Assembly: GCF_001940455.1 (NCBI RefSeq)
Contig: NZ_MKQR01000032.1
Coordinates: forward strand, 1-64,000
Direction: 5' to 3'
Length of the DNA: 64,000 nt
Source of the DNA: Actinokineospora bangkokensis
GTDB taxonomy: Bacteria > Actinomycetota > Actinomycetes > Mycobacteriales > Pseudonocardiaceae
The notes under the pieces: generated by a model
What the model was told of the DNA's origin: nothing
The model's database searches: none
What the model saw: only the letters and a program-made list of their open reading frames with translations
Program-made: the position numbers and the translations under genes
In this document: in pieces, positions 8,605-16,377 of the stretch
Numbering within the stretch: position 1 is the stretch's first letter
Layout of the letters: every line of letters starts with the position of its first letter

Positions 8605-9450
8605 GTGTCCCACGTCCTCGACGAGATCGCCGGTCAACCCGGGTGCTGGCGCCGGGCCGCCGAGGCGGCCCGGCCGCTGGCCGAGCCGGGGCAGGCGGTG
8701 GCGGTGGTCGGCTGCGGCACGTCGTGGTTCATGGCGATGGCCTACGCGGCGCTGCGCGAGGCGGCCGGGCACGGGCGCACCGACGCCTTCGCCGCCTCGG
8801 AGTTCCCGGCCCACCGCGACTACGACCGGGTCGTGGCGATCACCCGCTCGGGCACCACGACCGAGGTGCTGGACCTGCTGCGCGGGGTCCCGGCGACCGT
8901 CCTCACCGCGAACCCCGACCTCGGCGGCGACACCGTCCTGCTGGACTACGCCGACGAGCGGTCGGTGGTCCAGACCAGGTTCGCCACCACGGCGCTGGCC
9001 TACCTGCGCGCCTCGCTCGGCGCCGACCTCACCGGCGCGGTCGCCGACGCCGAGGCGGCGCTGGGGGTCGACGTCAGCGGGTGGGTGGGCGCCGAGCAGG
9101 TCACCTTCCTCGGTCGCGGGTGGACGGTGGGCCTGGCGCACGAGGCGGCGCTGAAGCTGCGCGAGGCGGCGTCGGCGTGGACCGAGGCGTACCCGGCGAT
9201 GGAGTACCGGCACGGGCCGATCAGCGTGGCCCAGCCCGGCAGGCTCACCTGGATGTTCGGCGCGGCCCCCGCCGGGCTCGCCGCCGACGTGGAGCGCACC
9301 GGGGCGGGCTGGGTGGACAGCGACCTCGACCCGATGGCGCACCTGGTGGTGGCGCAGCGGCTCGCGGTGGCCGTCGCCGAGCGGCGCGGGCTCGACCCCG
9401 ACCACCCCCGCCACCTGACCCGCTCGGTCGTGCTGCCGCCGTGCCCCTGA
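8605..9450 (+). CDS. SIS-domain sugar-phosphate isomerase/deaminase (AgaS-like)
   Basis: 281 residues with two SIS-type phosphosugar-binding halves. The first contains VVGCGTSWFMAMAYAAL and AITRSGTTTEVLDLL; the second FLGRGWTVGLAHEAALKLREAA and the conserved EYRHGPIS. This matches the isomerase part of GlmS and the AgaS family (galactosamine-6-phosphate deaminase/isomerase). There is no glutaminase domain, so it is not GlmS itself. Its stop lies inside the start of the class II aldolase gene (10-bp overlap), and a PfkB kinase follows. That trio fits conversion of an amino-sugar or keto-sugar phosphate to tagatose 6-phosphate, phosphorylation and aldol cleavage. The exact substrate cannot be read from sequence. 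Confidence 0.82.
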   Translation: MSHVLDEIAGQPGCWRRAAEAARPLAEPGQAVAVVGCGTSWFMAMAYAALREAAGHGRTDAFAASEFPAHRDYDRVVAITRSGTTTEVLDLLRGVPATVLTANPDLGGDTVLLDYADERSVVQTRFATTALAYLRASLGADLTGAVADAEAALGVDVSGWVGAEQVTFLGRGWTVGLAHEAALKLREAASAWTEAYPAMEYRHGPISVAQPGRLTWMFGAAPAGLAADVERTGAGWVDSDLDPMAHLVVAQRLAVAVAERRGLDPDHPRHLTRSVVLPPCP

Positions 9451-10340
9451 CCCCCACCGCCGACCTGCTCGCCGCCGCCGTCCGGGACGGCCGCGGCGTG
9501 GGGGCGTTCAACGTCGTCCAGCTGGAGCACGCGCACGCCCTGGCCGCGGCCGCCGAGCACGCCGGGCGCGCGGTGGTGCTCCAGATCAGCGAGAACTGCG
9601 TGCGCTACCACGGGTCGCTGGCCCCGCTGCTCGCCGCGACCCTGGCCGTGGCCGCCGGGTCGAGCGCGCCGGTGGCCGTGCACCTGGACCACGTGGTGTC
9701 CCCCGGGCTGGTGGACGAGGCGCTGGGGTCGGGGATCGGGTCGGTGATGTTCGACGCCTCGGCCCTGCCCTACGCCGAGAACGTGGCGCGCACCCGCGAG
9801 GTCGCGGCCCGCTGCCGCGCCGCGGGGGTCGCGGTGGAGGCGGAGCTGGGCGAGGTCGGCGGCAAGGACGGCGTGCACGCCCCCGGCGCCCGCACCGACC
9901 CGGCCGAGGCCGCCGCGTTCGCCGCGGCGACCGGGGTGGACGCCCTGGCCGTGGCGGTGGGCAGCTCGCACGCCATGCGCACCCGCGACGCCGCACTCGA
10001 CTTCGAGCTGGTCGCCGCGCTGCGCGCGGCCGTGCCGGTGCCGCTGGTGCTGCACGGCGCCTCGGGCATCGCCGACGCCGACCTCACCAGGGCGGTGCGC
10101 GCGGGCCTCGTCAAGGTCAACATCTCCACGCACCTCAACGCCGCGTTCACCGCCGCGGCGCGGGCCGCGCTGGCCGCCGACCCCGAGCTGGTCGACCCCC
10201 GCCGCTACCTGGGGCCCGCGCGCGACGCCGTCGCCGAGGAGGCGGCCAGGCTGCTCGACCTGCTCGACGCCGTGCCCGCCGCCGCGCTGCCCGCGACCGG
10301 GCCGCCCGGCGCGCCGGGCCGCGCGACCCCCGGCGCCTGA
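9441..10340 (+). CDS. Class II fructose/tagatose-bisphosphate aldolase family protein
   Basis: 299 residues starting at the GTG that overlaps the end of the SIS gene. Zn-dependent class II features: GVGAFNVVQLEHAHA at the N-terminus, the zinc/catalytic block AVHLDHV (about 77), EAELGEVGGKDG (about 137), a HAMRTRD segment near 180, HGASGI (about 210) with a zinc histidine, and GLVKVNISTHLN for phosphate binding. These suit the GatY/KbaY/FbaA family, which cleaves tagatose- or fructose-1,6-bisphosphate. The neighbouring SIS isomerase and PfkB kinase favour a tagatose-type route. The C-terminus carries an extra Pro/Ala/Gly tail of about 20 residues not needed for the barrel. Confidence 0.88.
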   Translation: MPLTPTADLLAAAVRDGRGVGAFNVVQLEHAHALAAAAEHAGRAVVLQISENCVRYHGSLAPLLAATLAVAAGSSAPVAVHLDHVVSPGLVDEALGSGIGSVMFDASALPYAENVARTREVAARCRAAGVAVEAELGEVGGKDGVHAPGARTDPAEAAAFAAATGVDALAVAVGSSHAMRTRDAALDFELVAALRAAVPVPLVLHGASGIADADLTRAVRAGLVKVNISTHLNAAFTAAARAALAADPELVDPRRYLGPARDAVAEEAARLLDLLDAVPAAALPATGPPGAPGRATPGA

Positions 10341-10442
10341 GGTGGCGCACCTGGTTTCCCGGACACCCGCGGCGGACCCCGCGGGGCCGGGGCGCGCGGC
10401 CCGCCCGCGGGGGGCGGACCGCCGAGCGAGAAGGGAGCGGGC

Positions 10443-11336
10443 GTGATCCTGACCGTCACCGGGAACCCGGCCTTGGACGTGAGCTACCGGGTGGCCGAGC
10501 TGCGGCCCGGCCAGACCCACCGGGTGCGCACGGTGCACGAGCGGGCGGGCGGCAAGGGCCTCAACGTCAGCCGGGTGCTGCACGAGCGCGGGGTGCCCAC
10601 GCTGGCGCTGGGCCCGGTCGGGGGCATCCTGGGCGACTCGCTGCGGGCCGACCTGGCCGAGGCCGGGGTGCCGCACGAGCTGCTGCCGGTCGCCGCCCCG
10701 ACGCGGATGACGATCGCCGTGCTCGACGACGACGCGGGCGCCACGCTGTTCACCGAGCCGGGCGGGCCGCTGTCCGAGGTGGACTGGGGGCGCCTGCTGG
10801 CCGTGGTGGACCGCCACCTCGACGAGGCGTCGGTGCTCGTCTGCTCCGGCAGCCTGCCGCCCGGCGCGCCGGTCGACGGCTACGCCCAGCTGGTCGAGCG
10901 CGCCCGGCGGGTCGGGGTGCCCGCCGTGGTCGACACCAGCGGGCCCGCGCTGCTGGCCGCGGCCGCCGCGGGCGCCGACGTGGTCAAGCCCAACCTCGAC
11001 GAGCTGCGCGAGGCGGTCGGCTCCGACGACCCGGCCGCGCTCGCGGAGGTGGGGGCCGGGGCCGTGGTGGTCTCGCTCGGGGTGGACGGCGTGCGCGCGC
11101 ACACCCCCGAGGGCGCCTTCACCGCCCGCCCGCCGCACCGGGTGCCGGGCAACCCCACCGGCGCGGGCGACGCGGCGGTGGCCGCCCTCGCGCACACCCA
11201 CGGCCTGCCGTGGGCCGAGCGCCTGCGGGCGGCGGTGGCGTGGTCGGCGGCGGCGGTCGCGGCGCCGCTGGCGGGCAGCCTGGACGCCGACGTCCTGGCC
11301 GAGGTCGTCGACCTCGTCGAGGTCAGCGGGCCGTGA
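10443..11336 (+). CDS. PfkB-family sugar-phosphate kinase (1-phosphofructokinase / tagatose-6-phosphate kinase type)
   Basis: 297 residues. The N-terminus VTGNPALDVSYRV and HERAGGKGLNVSRVL are PfkB signature 1 of the FruK/LacC/PfkB subgroup; the C-terminal NPTGAGDAAVAAL is signature 2, with the catalytic Asp in GAGD. It transfers phosphate from ATP to a ketose phosphate. Next to a class II aldolase and a SIS isomerase, tagatose-6-phosphate or fructose-1-phosphate are the obvious substrates. It starts at GTG after a purine-rich GAAGGGAG. The 102-bp gap from the aldolase has no strong terminator, so it is probably in the same transcript. A 15-bp hairpin right after the stop ends the operon. Confidence 0.88.
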   Translation: MILTVTGNPALDVSYRVAELRPGQTHRVRTVHERAGGKGLNVSRVLHERGVPTLALGPVGGILGDSLRADLAEAGVPHELLPVAAPTRMTIAVLDDDAGATLFTEPGGPLSEVDWGRLLAVVDRHLDEASVLVCSGSLPPGAPVDGYAQLVERARRVGVPAVVDTSGPALLAAAAAGADVVKPNLDELREAVGSDDPAALAEVGAGAVVVSLGVDGVRAHTPEGAFTARPPHRVPGNPTGAGDAAVAALAHTHGLPWAERLRAAVAWSAAAVAAPLAGSLDADVLAEVVDLVEVSGP

Positions 11337-11340
11337 CGTG

Positions 11341-11378
11341 CCCGCGCCCGCCCGGTGGGACGGCCGGGCGGGCGCGGG
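11341..11378. terminator. Bidirectional GC hairpin terminator
   Basis: Perfect 15-bp inverted repeat, CCCGCGCCCGCCCGG (11341-11355) and its complement (11364-11378), with an 8-nt loop. It sits between the convergent ends of the kinase gene and the secreted protease gene. No U-tract, as is usual in high-GC actinobacteria. Confidence 0.7.
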
Positions 11379-11390
11379 AGGGGGAGCCGA

Positions 11391-12497
11391 TCAGCCGGTG
11401 ACCAGGGTCAGGCCGTAGGCGGAGAGCGCCTCGTTGATCGGCTGGAAGTACGTCGTGCCGCCGCTGGAGCAGTTGCCCGAGCCGCCCGAGGTCAGGCCCT
11501 GGGCCTGCACGCGGGTGCCGGTGCCGGGGTTCGACACGAACGAGCCGCCGGAGTCACCCGGCTCGGCGCAGGCGTTGGTGCGGGTCAGCCCGTAGACGAT
11601 GTCGCCGCCGCCGTAGTTGACCGTCTGGTTGTAGGCCTGCACGGTGCCGCAGCGCCAGCCGGTCGTGGAGCCGGAGCGGCAGACGCCGCCGCCGATGGCG
11701 GTCACGCTGCTGCCCGCGACGGTCACGTCCGAGCCGGAGGAGTAGCGGTCGACCAGCGGGGTGGACACCGCCGAGGTGCTGGAGACGGTGATCCGGCCGT
11801 AGTCGTTGGTGGGGAACGACGAGCCGCTGACGCTGCCGATGGTGCCGCCGGTGCCGCGCACCGACCCGCCCAGCTCGGTGCAGTGCCCGGCGGTGATCAC
11901 GTACCGGGTGCCCGAGGAGCTGCGGGCGTTGAACCCGACCGAGCAGCGGCCCGCGCTGAAGTTGATCGCCTGGCCGCCGATGATGTCCCACAGCGGCCGC
12001 GGCGCGTCGGTGACCGACTCCACCCGGGTGCCGCCGGTGCCCGCGGACTTCGCCCAGGCCAGGGCGGCGGCGTCACCGCGCACGACGGAGACGACCAGCT
12101 CGTTGGTGGTGACGTCGACGTACCAGCCGGTGACGCCCGCGGGCACCGCCCCGGGCGCGGTGGCGGCCTTGCGGTCCAGGGTGGACTGCAAGCCCGCCAG
12201 CTCGGCGGCGCTGCGCGCGACCAGCTTCGGGGTGGCGCCCGCGGCGCGCACCTCGGCCAGCCGGGACGCGTCGGTGACGCCGACGGTCAGCGCACCGGTG
12301 GTGCTGTCCAACCAGGACCCGGAGTAGGAGCCGCCGAGGCGCGACTGCAGGGCCTGCTGGGTGGCGGCGACCGCGCCGGTGCCGGAGCCCGCGGTGAGCA
12401 GCGGCGGCAGGGCCGCCTGGGCGGGGGCGGCCAGCGCCACGGCGGTGGCCGCGGCACCGGCGAGGGTGAACAGGGAACGCAGGGGAGAACGACGCAC
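11391..12497 (-). CDS. Secreted S1-family serine protease with alpha-lytic-type propeptide
   Basis: 368 residues. Signal peptide with basic start (MRRSPLRS) and Ala-rich core ending at AAPAQAA (about 29). A propeptide of about 140 residues follows, with the alpha-lytic prodomain-like [17 protein letters not shown]. The mature chymotrypsin-like domain has the full triad: His in ITAGHC, Asp in TNDYGRI and Ser in PGDSGGS. Cysteines are placed as in streptogrisins (CSVGF...GHC, GVCRSG...[15 protein letters not shown]...GNC), giving the expected disulfides. The enzyme is exported, folds with its propeptide and self-cleaves. GTG start with a GGAGG about 8 nt upstream. It is monocistronic and closed by the hairpin at 11341-11378. 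Confidence 0.93.
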   Translation of the reverse strand: MRRSPLRSLFTLAGAAATAVALAAPAQAALPPLLTAGSGTGAVAATQQALQSRLGGSYSGSWLDSTTGALTVGVTDASRLAEVRAAGATPKLVARSAAELAGLQSTLDRKAATAPGAVPAGVTGWYVDVTTNELVVSVVRGDAAALAWAKSAGTGGTRVESVTDAPRPLWDIIGGQAINFSAGRCSVGFNARSSSGTRYVITAGHCTELGGSVRGTGGTIGSVSGSSFPTNDYGRITVSSTSAVSTPLVDRYSSGSDVTVAGSSVTAIGGGVCRSGSTTGWRCGTVQAYNQTVNYGGGDIVYGLTRTNACAEPGDSGGSFVSNPGTGTRVQAQGLTSGGSGNCSSGGTTYFQPINEALSAYGLTLVTG

Positions 12498-12769
12498 GAA
12501 CGGCCTCCAAGGCAGGGAGAGGGTTCGGTGGTGGGTCTACCGGTTATTTCCCGACAGCGGCGGTGAGCCGCTTGCCGGAGGACGCTACGCGGTGGCGGGG
12601 GCGGGCGACAGCAGCCGAACGAGCAGTGGCGGACGGGGTCCCGATGTCCGTTTCGTGACGGCGGGTGTCCGCTGTGGTCCATCGGGGGCGGCCCGCCCCC
12701 CGGGCGGCGGCTGGAGATCGACACCACCCGTGCACTTGCCATTTTCCCAGTTCGCGGGCACCGCCTGGC

Positions 12770-12775
12770 TAGGAT
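12770..12775 (+). promoter_or_regulatory. -10 hexamer TAGGAT, leaderless start
   Basis: TAGGAT lies 6 nt before the ATG at 12782 and no Shine-Dalgarno is present, so the transcript probably begins at or next to the start codon. Confidence 0.5.
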
Positions 12776-12781
12776 GTGGGA

Positions 12782-13147
12782 ATGGGCAGGTGGGCGGAGC
12801 GGGTGCGGGTCACCGAGGGCGAGGAACCGGACTACCGCTTCTCCCTCGCCAACGAGCGCACCTTCCTGTCCTGGATCCGCACCTCGCTGGCGCTGCTGGC
12901 GGGCGGGGTGGCGGTCTCGCAGTACCTGCCGGGCGTCCCGGCCGGGCTGCGGCTGGCCGTCGCGCTGCTGCTCATCGCCCTCGGGGTGGTGCTGGCCGCG
13001 CTCAGCCTGGCCCGCTGGCGCCGGGTGGAGCGCGCGATGCGCCTGCGCGAGCCGCTGCCGCAGACCACGCAGCTGCCCGCGCTCACCCTCGGCATCACCG
13101 CGGTGGCCGTCGGTGTGCTGGTCCTCGTCCTCGCCTCGGCCCGGTGA
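12782..13147 (+). CDS. DUF202 (YidH-type) membrane protein
   Basis: 121 residues. The N-terminal FSLANERTFLSWIRTSLALLAGGVA is the DUF202 hallmark, followed by three membrane helices (about 28-48, 55-75, 98-118). Members are small inner-membrane proteins of unknown role. I start it at ATG 12782, six nucleotides after a TAGGAT -10 box, rather than at the in-frame GTG two codons earlier, which would lie inside the promoter spacer. The stop overlaps the GTG of the next DUF202 gene, so the two are translated together. Confidence 0.85.
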   Translation: MGRWAERVRVTEGEEPDYRFSLANERTFLSWIRTSLALLAGGVAVSQYLPGVPAGLRLAVALLLIALGVVLAALSLARWRRVERAMRLREPLPQTTQLPALTLGITAVAVGVLVLVLASAR

Positions 13148-13452
13148 CCGGCCCGGACCGGGGGTTGCAGGCCGAGCGCACGCGGCTGGCCTGGTCGCGC
13201 ACGGCGTTCGCCGCGGCGGTGCTGGGCACCCTGCTCACCCACTCCGCGCGCGGCCCGTTCGCCCTGGTCGCGGGCCTGTGCTCGCTGCTGGTGCCGGTCG
13301 TGGTGCTGGGCTTGGGGGTCGCGCGGTACCGGCACGTGCGCCGCGCCGTGGCGGGCGGGTCCCCGGCGACGACCCCGGGGGTGCAGGCGCTGCTGCTGGT
13401 GGTGGTGCTCGTTCCGGCGTTCGCCGCGCTCCTGATCGTCCTGTCGCAGTGA
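13144..13452 (+). CDS. Second DUF202 membrane protein
   Basis: 102 residues starting at a GTG that overlaps the upstream TGA by four bases. The shortened motif LQAERTRLAWSRTAFAAAVLG replaces the canonical NERTFLSWIRT, and three hydrophobic segments follow. It is a diverged partner of the preceding YidH-type protein. Such YidH-YidG-like pairs are common in actinobacteria and may form a heteromeric membrane complex; that is inference. No function is known. Confidence 0.82.
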   Translation: MTGPDRGLQAERTRLAWSRTAFAAAVLGTLLTHSARGPFALVAGLCSLLVPVVVLGLGVARYRHVRRAVAGGSPATTPGVQALLLVVVLVPAFAALLIVLSQ

Positions 13453-13884
13453 TCGGCTGGACGGCCGTCGCGCGGCGCGGTGGCCGGTGAGCGGGGACGC
13501 GTCCGTTGAGGATTCCCGCGCCCGTGGCACGGGTGGTGGTTTGCCGTCCGGGGCCCGCGCGGCACCGCGGTCCCCGGACGGCGCACCTGCGCGGTCCCGC
13601 CCCGCCGAGGAGGGGGCGGCGGGGTCTCGACGCGGGATCCGTCCGACTGGTGCCACGGCAGTATCGGGCGCGCGGGCCGTGGCGTCCAGACCTACCGGTC
13701 AGTACACACCGGACTGATGAGTTCTACTCACCGTGTCACGAGGACGGACGTCCTTCACTCGTTCGGGCGGTTGTTGGCCCGGTGAGGGTATCGCCGGGGC
13801 GGATGTGCGTAGCGTGACAAACCGCGGGGAAGACCGCAGGTCAGCAGGGTCGCCGCCAGGCGGCGCGGGAGGGGTAGCGGGGGT
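13453..13884. other. Intergenic region, about 430 bp
   Basis: No credible coding frame. It contains an AT-richer stretch around 13690-13760 (GGTCAGTACACACCGGACTG and a nearby AGGAC-GGAC-GTCCT inverted repeat at 13741-13754), which may hold promoter or operator elements for the XRE regulator downstream. Confidence 0.4.
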
Positions 13885-14340
13885 GTGGTGATGGACGGGG
13901 TGGCGTACCAGCGGGCGCTCGGCCGGGAGTTGCAGCAGATGCGGATGCGCCGCCGGTGGACCAGGGCGCAGCTGGTCCGCCGGTTGCCGGTGGAGCTGTC
14001 GGCGCAGGCGCTGGCCTCCTACGAGACCGGGACGCGCTCGTGCACGGTCGTGCGGTTCGTGGAGCTGTGCATGGCCCTGGAGACCTCGCCGCACGACCTG
14101 CTGGAGCGCGTGCACGACCAGGTCAGCCGCGACGACCACCCGGCCTCGCTCAAGGTCGACCTGACCCGGCTGGCCCTCGACGACCGGCAGCCGCTGGCCC
14201 CGGCCCGCCGCTGGGCCGCGGCCGAGGTGGGCAGGCAGGCGGGCGGCAGCCGCGACCTCGACCTGTCCGCGCTGGAGTCGCTGGCGGCGCTGTGCGGGCT
14301 GCCGGTGGTGGAGCTGGTGCGGATGCTGCGCCAGGACTGA
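13885..14340 (+). CDS. XRE-family helix-turn-helix regulator
   Basis: 151 residues from the GTG at 13885 (an ATG two codons later is also possible). YQRALGRELQQMRMRRRWTRAQLVRRL begins a Cro/CI-like helix-turn-helix, with LSAQALASYETGTRSCTVVRFVELC as its second half (about 35-60). The C-terminal half is predicted helical and unlike known ligand domains. This kind of short regulator, with YQRALGREL and YE.GTR motifs, is recurrent in Pseudonocardiales. Its targets are unknown. A STAS-domain gene follows 74 bp downstream on the same strand. Confidence 0.85.
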   Translation: MVMDGVAYQRALGRELQQMRMRRRWTRAQLVRRLPVELSAQALASYETGTRSCTVVRFVELCMALETSPHDLLERVHDQVSRDDHPASLKVDLTRLALDDRQPLAPARRWAAAEVGRQAGGSRDLDLSALESLAALCGLPVVELVRMLRQD

Positions 14341-14414
14341 TCTTCACCCTTTCGGGCGGGCCGCCCACCCCGCGGCAGGCGGTACCGTCGAACGCCCCGA
14401 CGGTGGAGACGAGA

Positions 14415-14762
14415 GTGGACCTGCGACTGGACGACCCGCCCGCCCCGGGCGTCGTCGCCGTGGCCGTCGGCGGCGAGGTCGACCTGCTGGCCGCCGGGGT
14501 CCTGGAGCGGTTCCTGCTCGGCGCGGTCGCCGACCAGCGCGGCCCGCGCCCCGGGCTGCTGGTGGACCTGTCCGACGCGGAGTTCTTCGGCTGCGCGGGG
14601 CTCAACGCGCTCATCGCCGCCCAGCACCGGCTCGACCGCGCGGGCGGGTGGCTGCGCCTGGTCGACATCTCCCCGGCCGTGGCCCGCCTGCTCGACGTCG
14701 CGGGCATGAACACCGCGCTGCGCGTCACCAGCTCCGCGGACCCCAACCCGGACCTGCGGTGA
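14415..14762 (+). CDS. STAS-domain protein (anti-sigma-factor-antagonist-like)
   Basis: 115 residues, a single STAS domain: an N-terminal beta strand, VAVAVGGEVDLLAAG, then LLVDLSDAEFFGCAGLNALI and a C-terminal helix. In SpoIIAA/RsbV-type antagonists the motif is DxSxxxFxDSSGL, with the second Ser phosphorylated by an anti-sigma kinase. Here that position reads G-C, so the phosphoacceptor is missing. It may act as a constitutively unphosphorylated antagonist or have another binding role. GTG chosen because GGAG lies seven bases upstream; a GTG four codons earlier is also in frame. Its stop overlaps the start of the ankyrin gene (GTGA). Confidence 0.82.
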   Translation: MDLRLDDPPAPGVVAVAVGGEVDLLAAGVLERFLLGAVADQRGPRPGLLVDLSDAEFFGCAGLNALIAAQHRLDRAGGWLRLVDISPAVARLLDVAGMNTALRVTSSADPNPDLR

Positions 14763-15349
14763 CCACCTCCCCGCACCGCGTCACCGAGTTCGCCACCCCC
14801 GCGGACGAGTTCCTGGCCCACGCCTGTCTCACCTACGGCGGGGACAGCCCGGCCCGCCGCGACCACGCGCGCGCCCTCCTCGCCGCGCACCCCGACATCG
14901 CGGGCGCGTCCCTGCACACCGCCGCGGCGCTGGGCTCGGCGGACGTCGTCGCGGACCTGCTGTCCCGGGGGCAGCGCGCCGACGAGCCGGGCGGGCCGTT
15001 CGGGTGGGAACCGCTGCTGCACCTGGCGTTCAGCCGCGTCGGTGACGGCGACCCGGTGGAGTGCGCCCGGCTGCTGGTCGGGGCGGGCGCCGACCCGAAC
15101 GCCGGCTATCTCTGGGAAGGCCTCACCCCGCCGTTCACCGCACTCACGGGTGCCTTCGGCGGGGGAGAGGACGCGGCGAACTGCCCCCCGCACCGGGCGG
15201 CGACCGAGCTGGCCGAGCTGCTGCTGCGGGCAGGCGCGGATCCCAACGACGGGCAGGCGCTGTACAACCGGATGTTCACCGCGGACGACTCGCACCTGGA
15301 ACTGCTGTTCGCGCACGGTCTCGGCAGGCCCTGCGCGACGAGCCCGTGA
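14759..15349 (+). CDS. Ankyrin-repeat protein, N-terminal part (gene split by a stop codon)
   Basis: 196 residues up to an in-frame TGA at 15347-15349. Repeats such as GASLHTAAALGSADVVADLLSRG and CARLLVGAGADPNAGY are ankyrin units, and HRAATELAELLLRAGADPND is a third. Reading through the TGA, the same frame continues as PARLGDALHTPARMLHDQ into the second half without any shift. Homologues I recall carry a Pro-Trp before the RLGDA-like block, so a single TGG-to-TGA change would explain the break. Start is the GTG coupled to the STAS gene stop. Probably an inactivated gene or one read through at low level; a sequencing error is also possible. Confidence 0.7.
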   Translation: MTTSPHRVTEFATPADEFLAHACLTYGGDSPARRDHARALLAAHPDIAGASLHTAAALGSADVVADLLSRGQRADEPGGPFGWEPLLHLAFSRVGDGDPVECARLLVGAGADPNAGYLWEGLTPPFTALTGAFGGGEDAANCPPHRAATELAELLLRAGADPNDGQALYNRMFTADDSHLELLFAHGLGRPCATSP

Positions 15350-15388
15350 CCGGCCCGGCTCGGCGACGCCCTGCACACCCCCGCCCGG

Positions 15389-15928
15389 ATGCTGCACGAC
15401 CAGCTGCTCAGCGCCGCCGCCGACGACCGCCCGGCGCGCGTCGCCCTGCTCCTGGCGCACGGCGTCCCCGCCGACGGCGACGAGCCCGGCCACCCGGTGC
15501 ACGGCGGCCGCCCGGCGCTGGAGCTGGCCCTGCTCGCGGGCGGCACCGAGGCCGTCGACCTGCTGGTCGCCGCCGGGGCCCGCGCCGAGCTCGACGATGC
15601 CGAGCGGGCACTGGCCACCCTCATGCGCGGCGAGCCCGCGACCAGCGCCGAGGCCGTCGCCCGCTTCCCCGGGGCCACCGCCCGCGCCGCCGCGCTCGGC
15701 AAGGTCCCCGCCCTCCGCGCGCTCGCCGCGGCCGGGTTCCCGCTGGAGGTGGGCAACCCCCTGCACGAAGCCGCGTTCCACGGCCACCGCGACGCCGTCG
15801 ACGCGCTCCTCGCGCTCGGCGCCGACCCGACCGCCCGGGACCCGCGCTTCCACGCGCCCCCGTCCGGCTGGGCCGAGCACAACGGGCACCGGGACCTGGC
15901 CGCCCACCTGCGGTCGATCGAGGGCTAG
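15389..15928 (+). CDS. Ankyrin-repeat protein, C-terminal part
   Basis: 179 residues in the same frame as the preceding ORF; homologous sequence already begins at 15350, right after the TGA. It holds further ankyrin units (ARVALLLAHGVPADGDEPGHP, NPLHEAAFHGHRDAVDALLAL). Without its own good ribosome-binding site it is more likely the severed C-terminus of the 14759 gene than an independent gene. Its TAG stop (15926-15928) is part of the CTAG target site at which an insertion sequence has landed; the duplicated CTAG preserves the stop, so the insertion did not change the protein end. Confidence 0.65.
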   Translation: MLHDQLLSAAADDRPARVALLLAHGVPADGDEPGHPVHGGRPALELALLAGGTEAVDLLVAAGARAELDDAERALATLMRGEPATSAEAVARFPGATARAAALGKVPALRALAAAGFPLEVGNPLHEAAFHGHRDAVDALLALGADPTARDPRFHAPPSGWAEHNGHRDLAAHLRSIEG

Positions 15929-15943
15929 GGCCTGTCCTCAAAG
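15929..15943 (+). repeat. Left terminal inverted repeat of the IS
   Basis: GGCCTGTCCTCAAAG, preceded by the CTAG target copy at 15925-15928. An exact inverted copy of these 15 bases is present at 55665-55679. Confidence 0.85.
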
Positions 15944-15975
15944 TGGGTGTGGTTGATCTGCTTTGATCTTGTCCC

Positions 15976-16377
15976 GTGGTGCGCAGGCATGAGTTGACCG
16001 ATGAGCAATGGCAGGTCGTGGAGCCGTTGTTGCCGCCTTCGGGTGTGAGGGGTCGTCCGAGGGTGGATGACCGCAGGGTGGTGAACGGGATGTTGTTCAA
16101 GGCCAAGACGGGGATCTCGTGGCGTGATCTGCCGGAGCGGTATGGGCCGTGGAAGACCGTCTACAACCGGTTCTGGCGGTGGTCGCGCAACGGGACCTTG
16201 GCCGCGCTGGTCGCCAGGGTGCGGGTCGTCGCCGAGGCGGTCGACGAGCTGGACCGGGAGGTCTCGGTCGACTCCTCGATCGTGCGGGCGCACCAGCACG
16301 CGGCCGGGGCCCGTCACGCCGTCGACCCCGGCGCGGGGGGCGGGGCGATCCCGCGGCGGGCAGGGCGAACCAGGTGA
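15976..16377 (+). CDS. IS5-family transposase, upstream frame (orfA)
   Basis: 133 residues. Start MVRRHELTDEQWQVVEPLLPPSG is typical of the helix-turn-helix N-terminus of IS5/IS427 transposases, followed by GISWRDLPERYGPWKTVYNRFWRW and the first catalytic aspartate region VSVDSSIVRAHQHAAG. The frame then drifts and stops at 16375-16377, whereas the homologous continuation (GEPGDHAIGRSRGG) lies in the +1 frame. Group members often use programmed frameshifting to join the two parts; a G-rich stretch around 16334-16345 is a possible slip site. A disabling indel is the alternative. Confidence 0.88.
   Translation: MVRRHELTDEQWQVVEPLLPPSGVRGRPRVDDRRVVNGMLFKAKTGISWRDLPERYGPWKTVYNRFWRWSRNGTLAALVARVRVVAEAVDELDREVSVDSSIVRAHQHAAGARHAVDPGAGGGAIPRRAGRTR

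Noticed and set aside
8643-9440. N-terminal 266 codons of the frame that ends in the class II aldolase
   Set aside because: This part lies over the SIS-domain gene in another frame; aldolase homology begins at GTG 9441.
15061-15966. Alternative frames across the ankyrin gene
   Set aside because: Arg/Pro-rich shadows; only the frame shared by the two halves shows ankyrin repeats.
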